Of a DNA stretch of 35,459 nucleotides, positions 15,670-23,190 are shown one piece after another (positions within the stretch are counted from its first letter, which is position 1; every line of letters starts with the position of its first letter). This stretch comes from CADEED01 sp035995425 (GTDB taxonomy: Bacteria; Pseudomonadota; Gammaproteobacteria; Steroidobacterales; Steroidobacteraceae). The notes beneath the pieces are model-generated. The model had not been told where the DNA came from. It made no database searches and saw only the letters and a list, made by a program, of their open reading frames with translations. Made by a program: the position numbers and the translations under genes. The stretch covers positions 1 to 35,459 of the forward strand of contig DASYKM010000126.1 in assembly GCA_035995425.1 (NCBI GenBank), given 5' to 3'.

Positions 15670-17028
15670 TCATTGAATGCCATTGCCGATACGACTCCAG
15701 TTGACCACGCTTCCACGCTGCAGGTCGAAATTGAACCAGATTCGCGTCGCTTTGCCGACCACATTCGCGTCCGGCACCAAGCCCCAGGCGCGGCTGTCGC
15801 CGCTGTTGTCGCGGTTGTCGCCGATCATGACGTAGTGGCCGGCGGGCACGACGCCCTGGAAGACGTAGTCGTTCGAATCACGCAGGCCGTTGGCCGCGGA
15901 TTCCTCGCACAGCATCCCCCTCGCCGAAGACTCGCGGATCTTCTTGCGATCGCAGGCGGGAAAGGTGTGCGGCGGACTTGCGGCGAGCAATTCGCCCGCG
16001 GCGACCCACCCGGTTGGCGACTGGCACGACAGCACCTGGTGGGTATGTTCGCCCAGGGTTTCCGTTTGCAGCTTGAAGTTCAGGTAACAACCATCGGTGT
16101 AGTTGCCCTTCTCTTCCAGCGCGATGGTCTGGCCGTTCACCACCAGGTGGTCGTTGTGAACTTCGATGCGATCGCCCGGCAATCCCACGAGCCGCTTGAT
16201 GTAGTTGATGCTCGGCGTCGGCGGATAGCGGAACACCACCACGTCGCCGCGTTGCGGGGTGCCGGTGTCCAGGAACTTCTCGTTGATAACCGGCCAGCGC
16301 AAACCGTAGGCGAACTTGTTGACGACGATGAAATCGCCGTCGAGCAGCGTGGGCATCATCGAATCGGACGGGATACGGAATGGCTCGAAAATGAACGCAC
16401 GCACGATGAGCACGATGAACGCCACCGGAAAGAAACTGCGCGCATAGTCGACGGTACCGGGCTCCGGCAGCACCAGCGGGACCGGCTTCGCGTTGGCCGC
16501 CGCCTGCTCGCGCCGCTTGCGGAACACCAAATGATCGACCAGCCAGACCAGGCCGGTGACCACCGACAACAACAGCAGCACCAGGCTGAAATCGAGCGTC
16601 TCCGCGCTGATCATGCGCACGATCGGCGCCAGCACGAACACCGGCAGCACTGTGTACATTGCGCGCAACAGCGGCGGGTCGGGGGCATCGAGCGAGCCGG
16701 CGGCGATCTTGCGCCGGGGCGCTAACAACCAGCTGTCGATCGCGCACCAGATGGCAATCGGCGCGGCGAACAGGCTGAGCGGTACGGCGAGGTCCTTGAC
16801 CCAGCCGAACACGAGCGCGACACCGACCTTCGCCACCACCGCGAGGAGGGCGAACGGCAACAGGAAATTCGCGACGCGCGTGTAGCCAGGGCCGGGCGCG
16901 ACCTCGCCTTCAGGCGAACGCGGACGTTTCGGCGCGAGCACCCACTTGTCGTAAGCGGCGACCAGCACGACCGGCAGGGCAAGAAACGCCAGCAGGGTAA
17001 TCAAGGGTTGCACGGAGTCCAGTTTCAT
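15670..17028 (-). CDS. lepB: Signal peptidase I (LepB) with triplicated N-terminal membrane module
   Basis: A 452-residue leader peptidase, about 130 residues longer than E. coli LepB (324). The catalytic part is intact: IPSDSMMPTLL with the nucleophile Ser223, NYIKRLVGLPGD with the general-base Lys278, and GDNRDNSGDSRAWG (403-416). The excess lies N-terminally. The E. coli-like unit 'helix + D-x-x-F/L-x-x-K/R-R' occurs three times: DKWVLAPKR (27-35), DSWLLAPRR (98-106) and DHLVFRKRR (165-173). Each is followed by a linker, R-x4-6-LP/FP and another helix. Only the third copy continues into the protease. Four cysteines (314, 335, 359, 374) lie in the periplasmic insert. It follows lepA by 5 bases. 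Confidence 0.95.
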   Translation of the reverse strand: MKLDSVQPLITLLAFLALPVVLVAAYDKWVLAPKRPRSPEGEVAPGPGYTRVANFLLPFALLAVVAKVGVALVFGWVKDLAVPLSLFAAPIAIWCAIDSWLLAPRRKIAAGSLDAPDPPLLRAMYTVLPVFVLAPIVRMISAETLDFSLVLLLLSVVTGLVWLVDHLVFRKRREQAAANAKPVPLVLPEPGTVDYARSFFPVAFIVLIVRAFIFEPFRIPSDSMMPTLLDGDFIVVNKFAYGLRWPVINEKFLDTGTPQRGDVVVFRYPPTPSINYIKRLVGLPGDRIEVHNDHLVVNGQTIALEEKGNYTDGCYLNFKLQTETLGEHTHQVLSCQSPTGWVAAGELLAASPPHTFPACDRKKIRESSARGMLCEESAANGLRDSNDYVFQGVVPAGHYVMIGDNRDNSGDSRAWGLVPDANVVGKATRIWFNFDLQRGSVVNWSRIGNGIQ

Positions 17029-17033
17029 GGCGG

Positions 17034-18830
17034 CTACTTCTTTCCGACCTTGAGCACGGCGAGAAACGCCTCTTGCGGGATCTCCACCTGGCCGATGTTC
17101 TTCATGCGCTTCTTGCCCTCTTTCTGCTTCTCGAGCAGCTTTTTCTTGCGCGAGATGTCGCCACCGTAACATTTCGCCAGCACGTTCTTGCGCAGCGCCT
17201 TCACCGTGGCACGCGCGATGATATGGCTGCCGATGGCGGCCTGCACGGCGACCTCGAACATCTGCCGCGGAATGAGCTCCTGCATCTTGTCCACGAGCTG
17301 CCGGCCGCGCTCGTAGGCGCTGTCCTTGTGGACGATGAGCGCCAGCGCATCGATCTTGTCGTCATTGATGAGGATGTCGAGTTTGACCAGCGGCGCTTCT
17401 TCGAAATGGCTGAAATCGTAGTCGAACGAAGCGTAGCCGCGGCTGGTCGACTTGAGGCGGTCGAAGAAGTCGAGCACCACCTCGGCGAGCGGCATTTCGT
17501 ATTGCAACGAGACCTGGTTGCCGAGGTACAGCATCTTCTTCTGCCGGCCGCGTTTCTCGTTGCAGAGCTTGAGCACGCCGCCGACGTGATCGGGCGGCAC
17601 GAGGATGTTGGCGATGATGATGGGTTCGCGCAGCTCGTCGATGCGGTCGGCGGGCGGTAGTTTGGTCGGGTTGTCGACGAACCGGACTTCGCCGTCGGTG
17701 GTCTTCACTTCGTAGATGACGGTCGGCGCCGACGTTATCAACTCGATCTGATATTCGCGTTCGAGCCGTTCCTGGACGATGTCCATGTGCAGCAGCCCGA
17801 GGAATCCGACGCGGAAACCGAAGCCGAGCGCGCCCGACACTTCCGGCTCGTAGTGCAGCGCGGAATCATTGAGCCGCAGCTTCGACAGTGCGTCGCGAAA
17901 CTTGTCGTAGTCGTCCGAGACGATCGGGAACATGCCGGCGAACACGCGCGGCTGGACCTGCTTGAAGCCCGGCAGCGGCTCGGTGGCCTGCTTGTACTCG
18001 AGCGTGATGGTGTCGCCCACCGGCGCACCATCGATTTCCTTGATGCCGGCGATGACGAAGCCCACGTCGCCGGGCCCGAGCTCGTTGGCCGGGACCGACT
18101 TCGGCGTGAAGCGGCCGAGCTTGTCGACCTGGTGCGCGCGGCCCGTGGACATCACGCGGATTTTTTCGCCGACCTTCAAGGTACCGTTGAAGATGCGCAC
18201 CAGCGTGACCACGCCGACGTAGTTGTCGAACCACGAGTCGACGATCAACGCCTGCAGCGGCGCCGCCGGATCGCCCTTCGGTTGCGGGATGCGTTCAATG
18301 AGTCTTTCGAGCAGCTCTTCGACGCCCTCGCCGGTCTTCGCCGACACTTTCAAGGCGTCGGCGGCCGGGATGCCGATGATCTCTTCGATTTCCTTGATGA
18401 CGCGGATCGGGTCGGCCGAAGGCAGATCGATCTTGTTGATGACCGGCACCACTTCGAGCCCGAGCTCGGTGGCGGTGTAGCAGTTGGCGACGCTCTGCGC
18501 TTCCACGCCCTGGGACGCGTCGACCACCAGCAGCGCGCCGTCGCAGGCGGCAAGCGAACGCGAAACCTCATAAGAAAAATCCACGTGGCCCGGCGTGTCG
18601 ATGAGATTGAGCTGGTAGCGCTCGCCGTCCTTTTTGGACGTGTAATAAAGAGTGACCGCCTGGGCCTTGATGGTGATGCCGCGTTCGCGTTCGAGCTCGA
18701 GCGAATCGAGCACCTGGTCCTGCATTTCGCGGGCTTCGAGCCCGCCGCAGATCTGGATGAAGCGGTCGGCGAGCGTGGATTTACCGTGATCGACGTGCGC
18801 GATGATCGAAAAATTGCGTATGCGTTCCAT
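17034..18830 (-). CDS. lepA: Elongation factor 4 (LepA)
   Basis: A 598-residue ribosome-associated GTPase, the family's normal length. The G domain has AHVDHGKST, ERERGITIKAQ, DTPGHVDF and NKIDLPSADP. EF-G-like domains II, III and V follow (AGMFPIVSDDYDKFRDAL), and the LepA-specific C-terminal domain ends in YGGDISRKKKLLEKQKEGKKRMK. It reads from the ATG at 18830, about 65 bases after the preceding small gene, the largest gap inside this operon. A secondary promoter could sit there, but none is obvious. lepA-lepB coupling is classical. Confidence 0.98.
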   Translation of the reverse strand: MERIRNFSIIAHVDHGKSTLADRFIQICGGLEAREMQDQVLDSLELERERGITIKAQAVTLYYTSKKDGERYQLNLIDTPGHVDFSYEVSRSLAACDGALLVVDASQGVEAQSVANCYTATELGLEVVPVINKIDLPSADPIRVIKEIEEIIGIPAADALKVSAKTGEGVEELLERLIERIPQPKGDPAAPLQALIVDSWFDNYVGVVTLVRIFNGTLKVGEKIRVMSTGRAHQVDKLGRFTPKSVPANELGPGDVGFVIAGIKEIDGAPVGDTITLEYKQATEPLPGFKQVQPRVFAGMFPIVSDDYDKFRDALSKLRLNDSALHYEPEVSGALGFGFRVGFLGLLHMDIVQERLEREYQIELITSAPTVIYEVKTTDGEVRFVDNPTKLPPADRIDELREPIIIANILVPPDHVGGVLKLCNEKRGRQKKMLYLGNQVSLQYEMPLAEVVLDFFDRLKSTSRGYASFDYDFSHFEEAPLVKLDILINDDKIDALALIVHKDSAYERGRQLVDKMQELIPRQMFEVAVQAAIGSHIIARATVKALRKNVLAKCYGGDISRKKKLLEKQKEGKKRMKNIGQVEIPQEAFLAVLKVGKK

Positions 18831-18895
18831 CAGGAGAGGTCGGCCTGCCGCCGTGAGGGATAAGCGGAATGCTCAATCCCTGGCGCCGGCAAAAA

Positions 18896-19162
18896 TCAGC
18901 GCGGGATTATAGCCTCAGGCCGCCCGACGAGCCGTAAAAGTTCTTTGGAATTCAGCGTGTAATGGCAAATAACGCTGCCATCGAGCAGCAAGACCGGGAC
19001 CTTGAGCCCGAACTGCCGCGCGAGCTCGGCGTGGGAGTCGACATCGATCACCGCGACCGGAGGTAGGGATTGTTCGCGTTCGAGCTCAGCGAGCGCGTGC
19101 AGCATCTCCTCGCAGAGCCCGCAGCCCTCGCGGCTCAGGACCACGAGACCTTTGCTTATCAC
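18896..19162 (-). CDS. Glutaredoxin-like (DUF836-type) small thiol protein
   Basis: An 88-residue thioredoxin-fold protein. The redox motif CGLC (Cys14, Cys17) follows the first strand LVVLSREG, and the cis-proline loop KVPVLLLDG and a C-terminal helix KELLRLVG complete the fold. A role as a cytosolic dithiol oxidoreductase is inferred from the fold. The GTG start at 19162 lies 7 bases after the mucB stop; no good Shine-Dalgarno is visible. It occupies the position where Pseudomonas carries mucC-mucD, between mucB and lepA. Confidence 0.82.
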   Translation of the reverse strand: MISKGLVVLSREGCGLCEEMLHALAELEREQSLPPVAVIDVDSHAELARQFGLKVPVLLLDGSVICHYTLNSKELLRLVGRPEAIIPR

Positions 19163-19169
19163 TGCGGGA

Positions 19170-20237
19170 TCATTTGCGCTGTGGCGCCAGCCCTAGTCCT
19201 TGGGAGACGGGTCCTTGAGAGACCGGCCCTTCACTGGCTGCTCCGGCCTTGGATGCCTTCACCTGCTTGGCGATGAGCTCCACGGTTGTCGGCGGTACTT
19301 CGCCGACCGCGGTTACCTGATGGCCATCGACCACGGTCGAAAACGCCGACGAAGAACCCACGCGCGCCGGGCCTTCCGCCGGTTTGCTGTCGGGCTTGCG
19401 CGGCTCGACGAACACCGATACCGAGGCAATTCCGTCGGTGAACACCAGGTGCGCGACCGGTCCGCTCGAGCCCGGCATGGCCTGCGCTGACTGAGTGGCC
19501 ATGCGGAAACCCGGCGGCAATCGCATGGCTTCCCACAACGCCGGAGCCGTGTTGCTGGCGACCTCGCGCTCGGCGCGGAACCAGCGGTAGTTGGAAGCAT
19601 CGATCTGCGGCTTGAACATGGAGTCGGGAATTCGCTCGGGCAGGTCGATGTTGGAGAACACGATCTGTTCGATGACTTCGCCGGACTGATCGCAAAGCTG
19701 CGTCTTGAGCGGCATGGACGTCTCTTCGTCGATCCACAGGCGGTAGCCGTAGCGATATTCGTCGCGCGGATGCAGCGCGACTACGCGCGTCGTGCGCCCG
19801 AGCAGCCGCTGGCGTTCGCCGCCGCGGATTTCGTAAACCAGCGAATCACCATTGTCTATGGACGGCAACGCCCCAAGCAGCGGGCCGTCGGGAGCGCGAC
19901 GCTCAACCAGCACCGTGCGCTTGTCGGGGAAATAGCAGGTGAGCTCGCTGCCTTCGCGAATGAACTCACGGCCGGAACCGTCGAGCGACAGCAGGCGCTC
20001 GGAGACATCGCGGCCACGAACGCGGTGAATGATGCGCAAGGTCTCGACGCGTCCGCCGTGCACGTGCGTGAACACGCCCACGTAGTTTCGGGTGGTGAGC
20101 GCGTGATTCATGCGCTCCAGCCATTCCTTGGGCTCGGCGCCGAACGCGACGCCCGCGCCTAACAACAGCGTGAATGCCGCGACGCGCGCCCCTTGAGACG
20201 AGAGCTTGTGGGCCGGGCGGCCCTGCTCACGGCGCAT
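19170..20237 (-). CDS. mucB: Sigma-E regulatory protein MucB/RseB (periplasmic)
   Basis: A 355-residue periplasmic protein that shields the anti-sigma factor from proteolysis until unfolded outer-membrane proteins or LPS are sensed. Residues about 18-33 form a signal peptide core (ARVAAFTLLLGAGVAFGA). The LolA-like N-terminal domain has MNHALTTRNYVGVFTHVHGGRVETLRIIHR and the family's DGSGREFIR. The smaller C-terminal domain has WFRAEREVA, PPGFRMA and HLVFTDGIASVSVFVE. A Ser/Pro/Gly-rich tail carries two GPVSQG repeats. The ATG overlaps rseA by 11 bases, with AGGAG upstream. Confidence 0.95.
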   Translation of the reverse strand: MRREQGRPAHKLSSQGARVAAFTLLLGAGVAFGAEPKEWLERMNHALTTRNYVGVFTHVHGGRVETLRIIHRVRGRDVSERLLSLDGSGREFIREGSELTCYFPDKRTVLVERRAPDGPLLGALPSIDNGDSLVYEIRGGERQRLLGRTTRVVALHPRDEYRYGYRLWIDEETSMPLKTQLCDQSGEVIEQIVFSNIDLPERIPDSMFKPQIDASNYRWFRAEREVASNTAPALWEAMRLPPGFRMATQSAQAMPGSSGPVAHLVFTDGIASVSVFVEPRKPDSKPAEGPARVGSSSAFSTVVDGHQVTAVGEVPPTTVELIAKQVKASKAGAASEGPVSQGPVSQGLGLAPQRK

Positions 20238-20973
20238 CGGGGGCTCCTGCGGCGGCAGCCTGTTCGGCCGACTGATCGGCCGCTGTCGCCAGATCGGAAG
20301 GATCGGTGGCCACCAGCCCGAGCAACGCCATGCGGCGCGACAGGGGGCCGGAGTATTCGCTGTGCGCGACCACGTAATTCGCGAGCCGCGCCGGGGGCAC
20401 GATGCTGGACGACGAGGTCGGCGCGGGCGTGACATAGCGATCGGGTTCGCCGTTGGATACACGACGCTCGGCGGCCGGGGCGGTGTTCAACGCCAAGGTG
20501 GTACCGGTGGTGTCCGGCTCGAGCACGATGGACGCAGGTACGGGATTGGTGGCCTGCAGCTGCTGCGGGTCATCCTGGGTACGCAGCCAGAAAATGGACA
20601 AGGCAGCGACACCAGCGGCGATGCTGGCTCCGGCAACCGGGCGGGCGAAACGCAGCCAGCGCGAACCGGCGGAAACACTTGCTGAACCCGCGGGAACGAG
20701 CGCCGCAGTGCGCGTTGCCGTGACAGCCGAATCGCCCGAGCCATCTCCGTAAGACAATTCCTGGGCAACCAGCGACTGCACGCGCCAGGCGACACGATCA
20801 TGCAGGGCGACGCCCCGCTCGCCGCGCAGTGCGGCACCGATCATGGAAAAACGTGACCACTGGGCGCGCAATACTTCGTCGCGAGTGAGTCGGCGTGCGA
20901 GCAACTCGCATTCGACTCCCGGTAGCTCGCCATCGAACATCGCCGACAGCTGGCTGTCGCGTTCCTCGTTCAT
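20227..20973 (-). CDS. rseA: Anti-sigma-E factor RseA/MucA
   Basis: A 248-residue single-pass inner-membrane anti-sigma factor. The cytoplasmic N-terminal sigma-binding domain is clear (QLSAMFDGELPGVECELLARRL, then WSRFSMIGAALRGE). A helix at about 112-130 (PVAGASIAAGVAALSIFWL) precedes a long periplasmic tail rich in Ala, Pro, Ser and Thr. The tail ends in ANYVVAHSEYSGPLSRRMALLGLVA, the MucB-contact type segment seen in MucA proteins. Its start overlaps the rpoE stop as ATGA, the usual arrangement that keeps sigma and anti-sigma in proportion. Confidence 0.94.
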   Translation of the reverse strand: MNEERDSQLSAMFDGELPGVECELLARRLTRDEVLRAQWSRFSMIGAALRGERGVALHDRVAWRVQSLVAQELSYGDGSGDSAVTATRTAALVPAGSASVSAGSRWLRFARPVAGASIAAGVAALSIFWLRTQDDPQQLQATNPVPASIVLEPDTTGTTLALNTAPAAERRVSNGEPDRYVTPAPTSSSSIVPPARLANYVVAHSEYSGPLSRRMALLGLVATDPSDLATAADQSAEQAAAAGAPDAP

Positions 20974-21578
20974 ACCATTTCCTCGGTGCGGCCCAGGCCG
21001 CCTTCAAAAACTTCACGCAGGCGCTTATCAATGGCCTCGCGTGCTCGAAAAATTCGTGAACGAACCGTGCCGACGGGGCATTCCATGGCTGCCGCGATTT
21101 CCTCGTAGCTCAACCCGTCGAGCTCGCGCAGCACGATGGCCGTCTTGAGTTCTTCAGGCAATGCTTCGATCGCAGAGTTCACGATGAGGCGAATTTCTTC
21201 AGTGAGGGCCATGCCTTCTGGCGTGTCGGGGTCCTGAAGCTTGGTTTGCACGCTGTGCGATTCCTCAGGGTCGGTCAGGTCGAGGTCGTACGCGATCGGA
21301 CTGCGATCACGCGACGCGAGACTGTTCTTGGCGGTGTTGATAGCGATGCGGTACATCCACGTATAAAAGGCGCTGTCGCCACGAAACTGCGGGAGTGCCC
21401 GATAAGCTTTGATGAAGGCTTCCTGTGCAATGTCTTCCGCTTCCGCCGGGTTGCGCACATACCGCAATACCAGCTTCACCACTTTGTGCTGGTACTTGCG
21501 CACCAGCAGATCGAACGCCGTCTTGTCACCGCGCTGAACGCGCTTGACGAGAACCAGGTCACTCTCTTCAACCGTCAC
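20970..21578 (-). CDS. rpoE: RNA polymerase sigma factor RpoE/AlgU (ECF, envelope stress)
   Basis: A 202-residue ECF sigma factor. Region 2 is plain (AFDLLVRKYQHKVVKLVLRYV, then AEDIAQEAFIKAYRALPQFRGDSAFYTWMYRIAINTAKN). Region 4 has LPEELKTAIVLRELDGLSYEEIAAAMECPVGTVRSRIFRARE. This matches E. coli RpoE (191) and AlgU (193) almost throughout. The GTG start at 21578 is preceded at once by an 18-base hairpin that contains the only good Shine-Dalgarno sequence (see separate entry). A sigma-E-like promoter upstream suggests autoregulation. It is first in the long minus-strand operon. Confidence 0.97.
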   Translation of the reverse strand: MTVEESDLVLVKRVQRGDKTAFDLLVRKYQHKVVKLVLRYVRNPAEAEDIAQEAFIKAYRALPQFRGDSAFYTWMYRIAINTAKNSLASRDRSPIAYDLDLTDPEESHSVQTKLQDPDTPEGMALTEEIRLIVNSAIEALPEELKTAIVLRELDGLSYEEIAAAMECPVGTVRSRIFRAREAIDKRLREVFEGGLGRTEEMV

Positions 21579-21596
21579 AGGAGCACCCCGGCTCCT
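21576..21596 (-). promoter_or_regulatory. Hairpin sequestering the rpoE Shine-Dalgarno sequence
   Basis: In the rpoE mRNA the sequence AGGAGC-CGGGGU-GCUCCU ends exactly at the GUG start. The two six-base arms pair perfectly (plus coordinates 21591-21596 with 21579-21584). AGGAG is the only good ribosome-binding sequence, but it is 13 bases from the start and lies in the stem. Folding would hide it. The pairing is seen; a regulatory effect (for example heat-labile control) is inference. Confidence 0.5.
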
Positions 21597-21605
21597 CGTG
21601 AGCTG

Positions 21606-21635
21606 AATAGACCCTGAACGCCTCCGAAAGTTTCC
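21606..21635 (-). promoter_or_regulatory. Candidate sigma-E (AlgU-type) autoregulatory promoter of rpoE
   Basis: On the minus strand GGAAACTT is followed after 16 bases by TCTATT, about 30 bases upstream of the start codon. It resembles the sigma-E/AlgU consensus GAACTT-N16/17-TCTGA, with the AACTT core intact and TCT of the -10 element kept. Known sigma-E operons are autoregulated this way. Which base starts transcription cannot be read from sequence. Confidence 0.55.
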
Positions 21636-21683
21636 TTTTGGGACGTGTCTAATCGAATGATTTTTAATGGCGCGTGACGCACT

Positions 21684-22199
21684 TCAAACCTTGGGCGGGA
21701 TGTTAACAGTGGGGGGCGACCCGCGTCCGGAAGCCCGCCGCAGACGCGCCTCGAGGCACCGGGACAGGCGCCTGAAGGCCCGGGCGTCCTGAACGCCGCC
21801 CGCTATCAACACCGGACGAGTCCCGCGTGAGGTCTCAAACCGCAAAACCCACAGCTGCAACCCGAACCGGAACGATCCCGTCCCGAGGTCTGCCGCCTGC
21901 GGCGTGCTTTCGTGGCCGAGCCAGATCACGAACTCGCCCTCGGGCGACCACGCAATGGACCGCACCGGGTTCCGCCCCTCGAGCAGTACGAACGACCTGA
22001 CGCTGCGGATTCCTGGAGTGGCCACCGCGACACAAATCGCCAGGCGCACCGGCCATGGCAACGCAACGGCGAACAGCGTCACCCCACAGACGAGCGTCAG
22101 CCATGCCAACCACAACGCGGCGGCGAAGCGTGATGGGCGAAGATCAATTCGAGAGCAATACGCGGCACAGGGCCGCGTGGCGGGGATCGGTGGGGACAT
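21684..22199 (-). CDS. ygfX: YgfX/CptA-family small membrane protein (start uncertain)
   Basis: An inner-membrane protein encoded directly after and overlapping sdhE, the position of ygfX in enterobacteria. The conserved core starts at IDLRPSRFAAALWLAW, with two adjacent helices (CGVTLFAVALPWP and LAICVAVAT), then a beta-rich cytosolic tail ending in a basic helix. YgfX was described as a toxin of a type IV pair in E. coli but is also viewed as an SdhE-associated membrane protein. The first in-frame ATG is at 22199, giving 171 residues and a 56-base overlap with sdhE. Homologues begin nearer the core, where only a rare ATT codon is available, so the true N-terminus is unclear. Confidence 0.68.
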   Translation of the reverse strand: MSPPIPATRPCAAYCSRIDLRPSRFAAALWLAWLTLVCGVTLFAVALPWPVRLAICVAVATPGIRSVRSFVLLEGRNPVRSIAWSPEGEFVIWLGHESTPQAADLGTGSFRFGLQLWVLRFETSRGTRPVLIAGGVQDARAFRRLSRCLEARLRRASGRGSPPTVNIPPKV

Positions 22200-22383
22200 C
22201 GCCCGCCAGCAGATAGCCTGCGATGTCCGGATCGGGCAATTCGAGAAACTCGACGAAGGCCGCGCGTTCGTCGCTTGAAGCAAGGGCATGCCGATCGCGC
22301 AAATACCGCAGCAGAAGGAGATCGAGCTCTTTCATGCCGCGCCGGCAGCGCCACGTGAGGCGACGGAGTTCGGCCTCGGGCAT
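22144..22383 (-). CDS. sdhE: FAD assembly factor SdhE
   Basis: A 79-residue cytosolic protein that promotes covalent attachment of FAD to SdhA. The family signature RRGMKELD is present (residues about 14-21), followed by the helical bundle (LLLRYLRDRHA, AFVEFLELPDPDIAGYLL). Length is as in E. coli (88). ATG at 22383 was chosen; a GTG one codon earlier is equally possible. It begins 6 bases after the sdhB stop and is probably made from the sdh transcript. Confidence 0.92.
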   Translation of the reverse strand: MPEAELRRLTWRCRRGMKELDLLLLRYLRDRHALASSDERAAFVEFLELPDPDIAGYLLAGDVPTDPRHAALCRVLLSN

Positions 22384-22389
22384 CACTTA

Positions 22390-23178
22390 TTAATGCTGTC
22401 GCTCGATCATCATCTTCTTGATCTCGGCGATGGCCTTCGCCGGATTGAGATCCTTCGGGCAGGCCTCGGTGCAATTCATGATGGTGTGGCAGCGATAGAG
22501 CCGGAACGGATCCTCGAGCTCGTCGAGCCGCTCGCCGGTTGCCTCGTCGCGCGAATCGATGATCCACCGGTAAGCGGCGAGCAGCGCCGCGGGCCCCAGG
22601 AATCGATCGCTGTTCCACCAGTAGCTCGGGCAGGCAGTCGAACAGCAGGCACAGAGAATGCAGGCCGACGGGCGGTCGATCTTCTCCTGGTCTTCGCGCG
22701 ACTGCGGCCGTTCGCGATCGGGCGGCGCCGGCGTGCGTGCCTGCAACCAGGGTTTCACCGCGGCGTATTGCGCGTAAAAGTTGGTGAGGTCGGGCACGAG
22801 ATCCTTGACCACCGGCATGTGCGGCAGCGGATAGATCTTCACGTCGCCTTTCACCTCATCGCAGGCCTTGGTGCAGGCCAGCGTGTTGGTGCCGCCGATG
22901 TTCATGGCGCAACTGCCGCAGATTCCTTCGCGGCAGGAACGGCGAAAGGTGAGCGTTGCGTCGACTTCGTTCTTGATCTTGAGCAGCGCGTCGAGAACCA
23001 TCGGTCCGCAGGCGTCCATGTCCACTTCATAGGTGTCCATGCGCGGGTTCTTGCCCGAGTCCGGATCGAAGCGGTAGATGACGAACTTGCGGACATTTTT
23101 CGCACCGGCCGGCGCCGGGTATTTCTTGCCCGCCGATTTGTCGATCTTCGAGTTCATGGGGAGTGTGAATTCGGCCAT
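22390..23178 (-). CDS. sdhB: Succinate dehydrogenase iron-sulphur subunit
   Basis: A 262-residue peripheral complex II subunit that carries electrons from the flavin to ubiquinone. The [2Fe-2S] ligands are C82, C87, C90 and C102 (SCREGICGSC...LAC). The [4Fe-4S] set is C173, C176, C179 and C183, with C179 or its partner extending to the [3Fe-4S] site, whose further ligands are C230, C236 and C240 (CHTIMNCTEAC). The extra residues at the N-terminus (about 25) resemble alphaproteobacterial and mitochondrial SdhB. It follows sdhA by 12 bases. Confidence 0.98.
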   Translation of the reverse strand: MAEFTLPMNSKIDKSAGKKYPAPAGAKNVRKFVIYRFDPDSGKNPRMDTYEVDMDACGPMVLDALLKIKNEVDATLTFRRSCREGICGSCAMNIGGTNTLACTKACDEVKGDVKIYPLPHMPVVKDLVPDLTNFYAQYAAVKPWLQARTPAPPDRERPQSREDQEKIDRPSACILCACCSTACPSYWWNSDRFLGPAALLAAYRWIIDSRDEATGERLDELEDPFRLYRCHTIMNCTEACPKDLNPAKAIAEIKKMMIERQH

Positions 23179-23190
23179 CCGAAAAATCCT

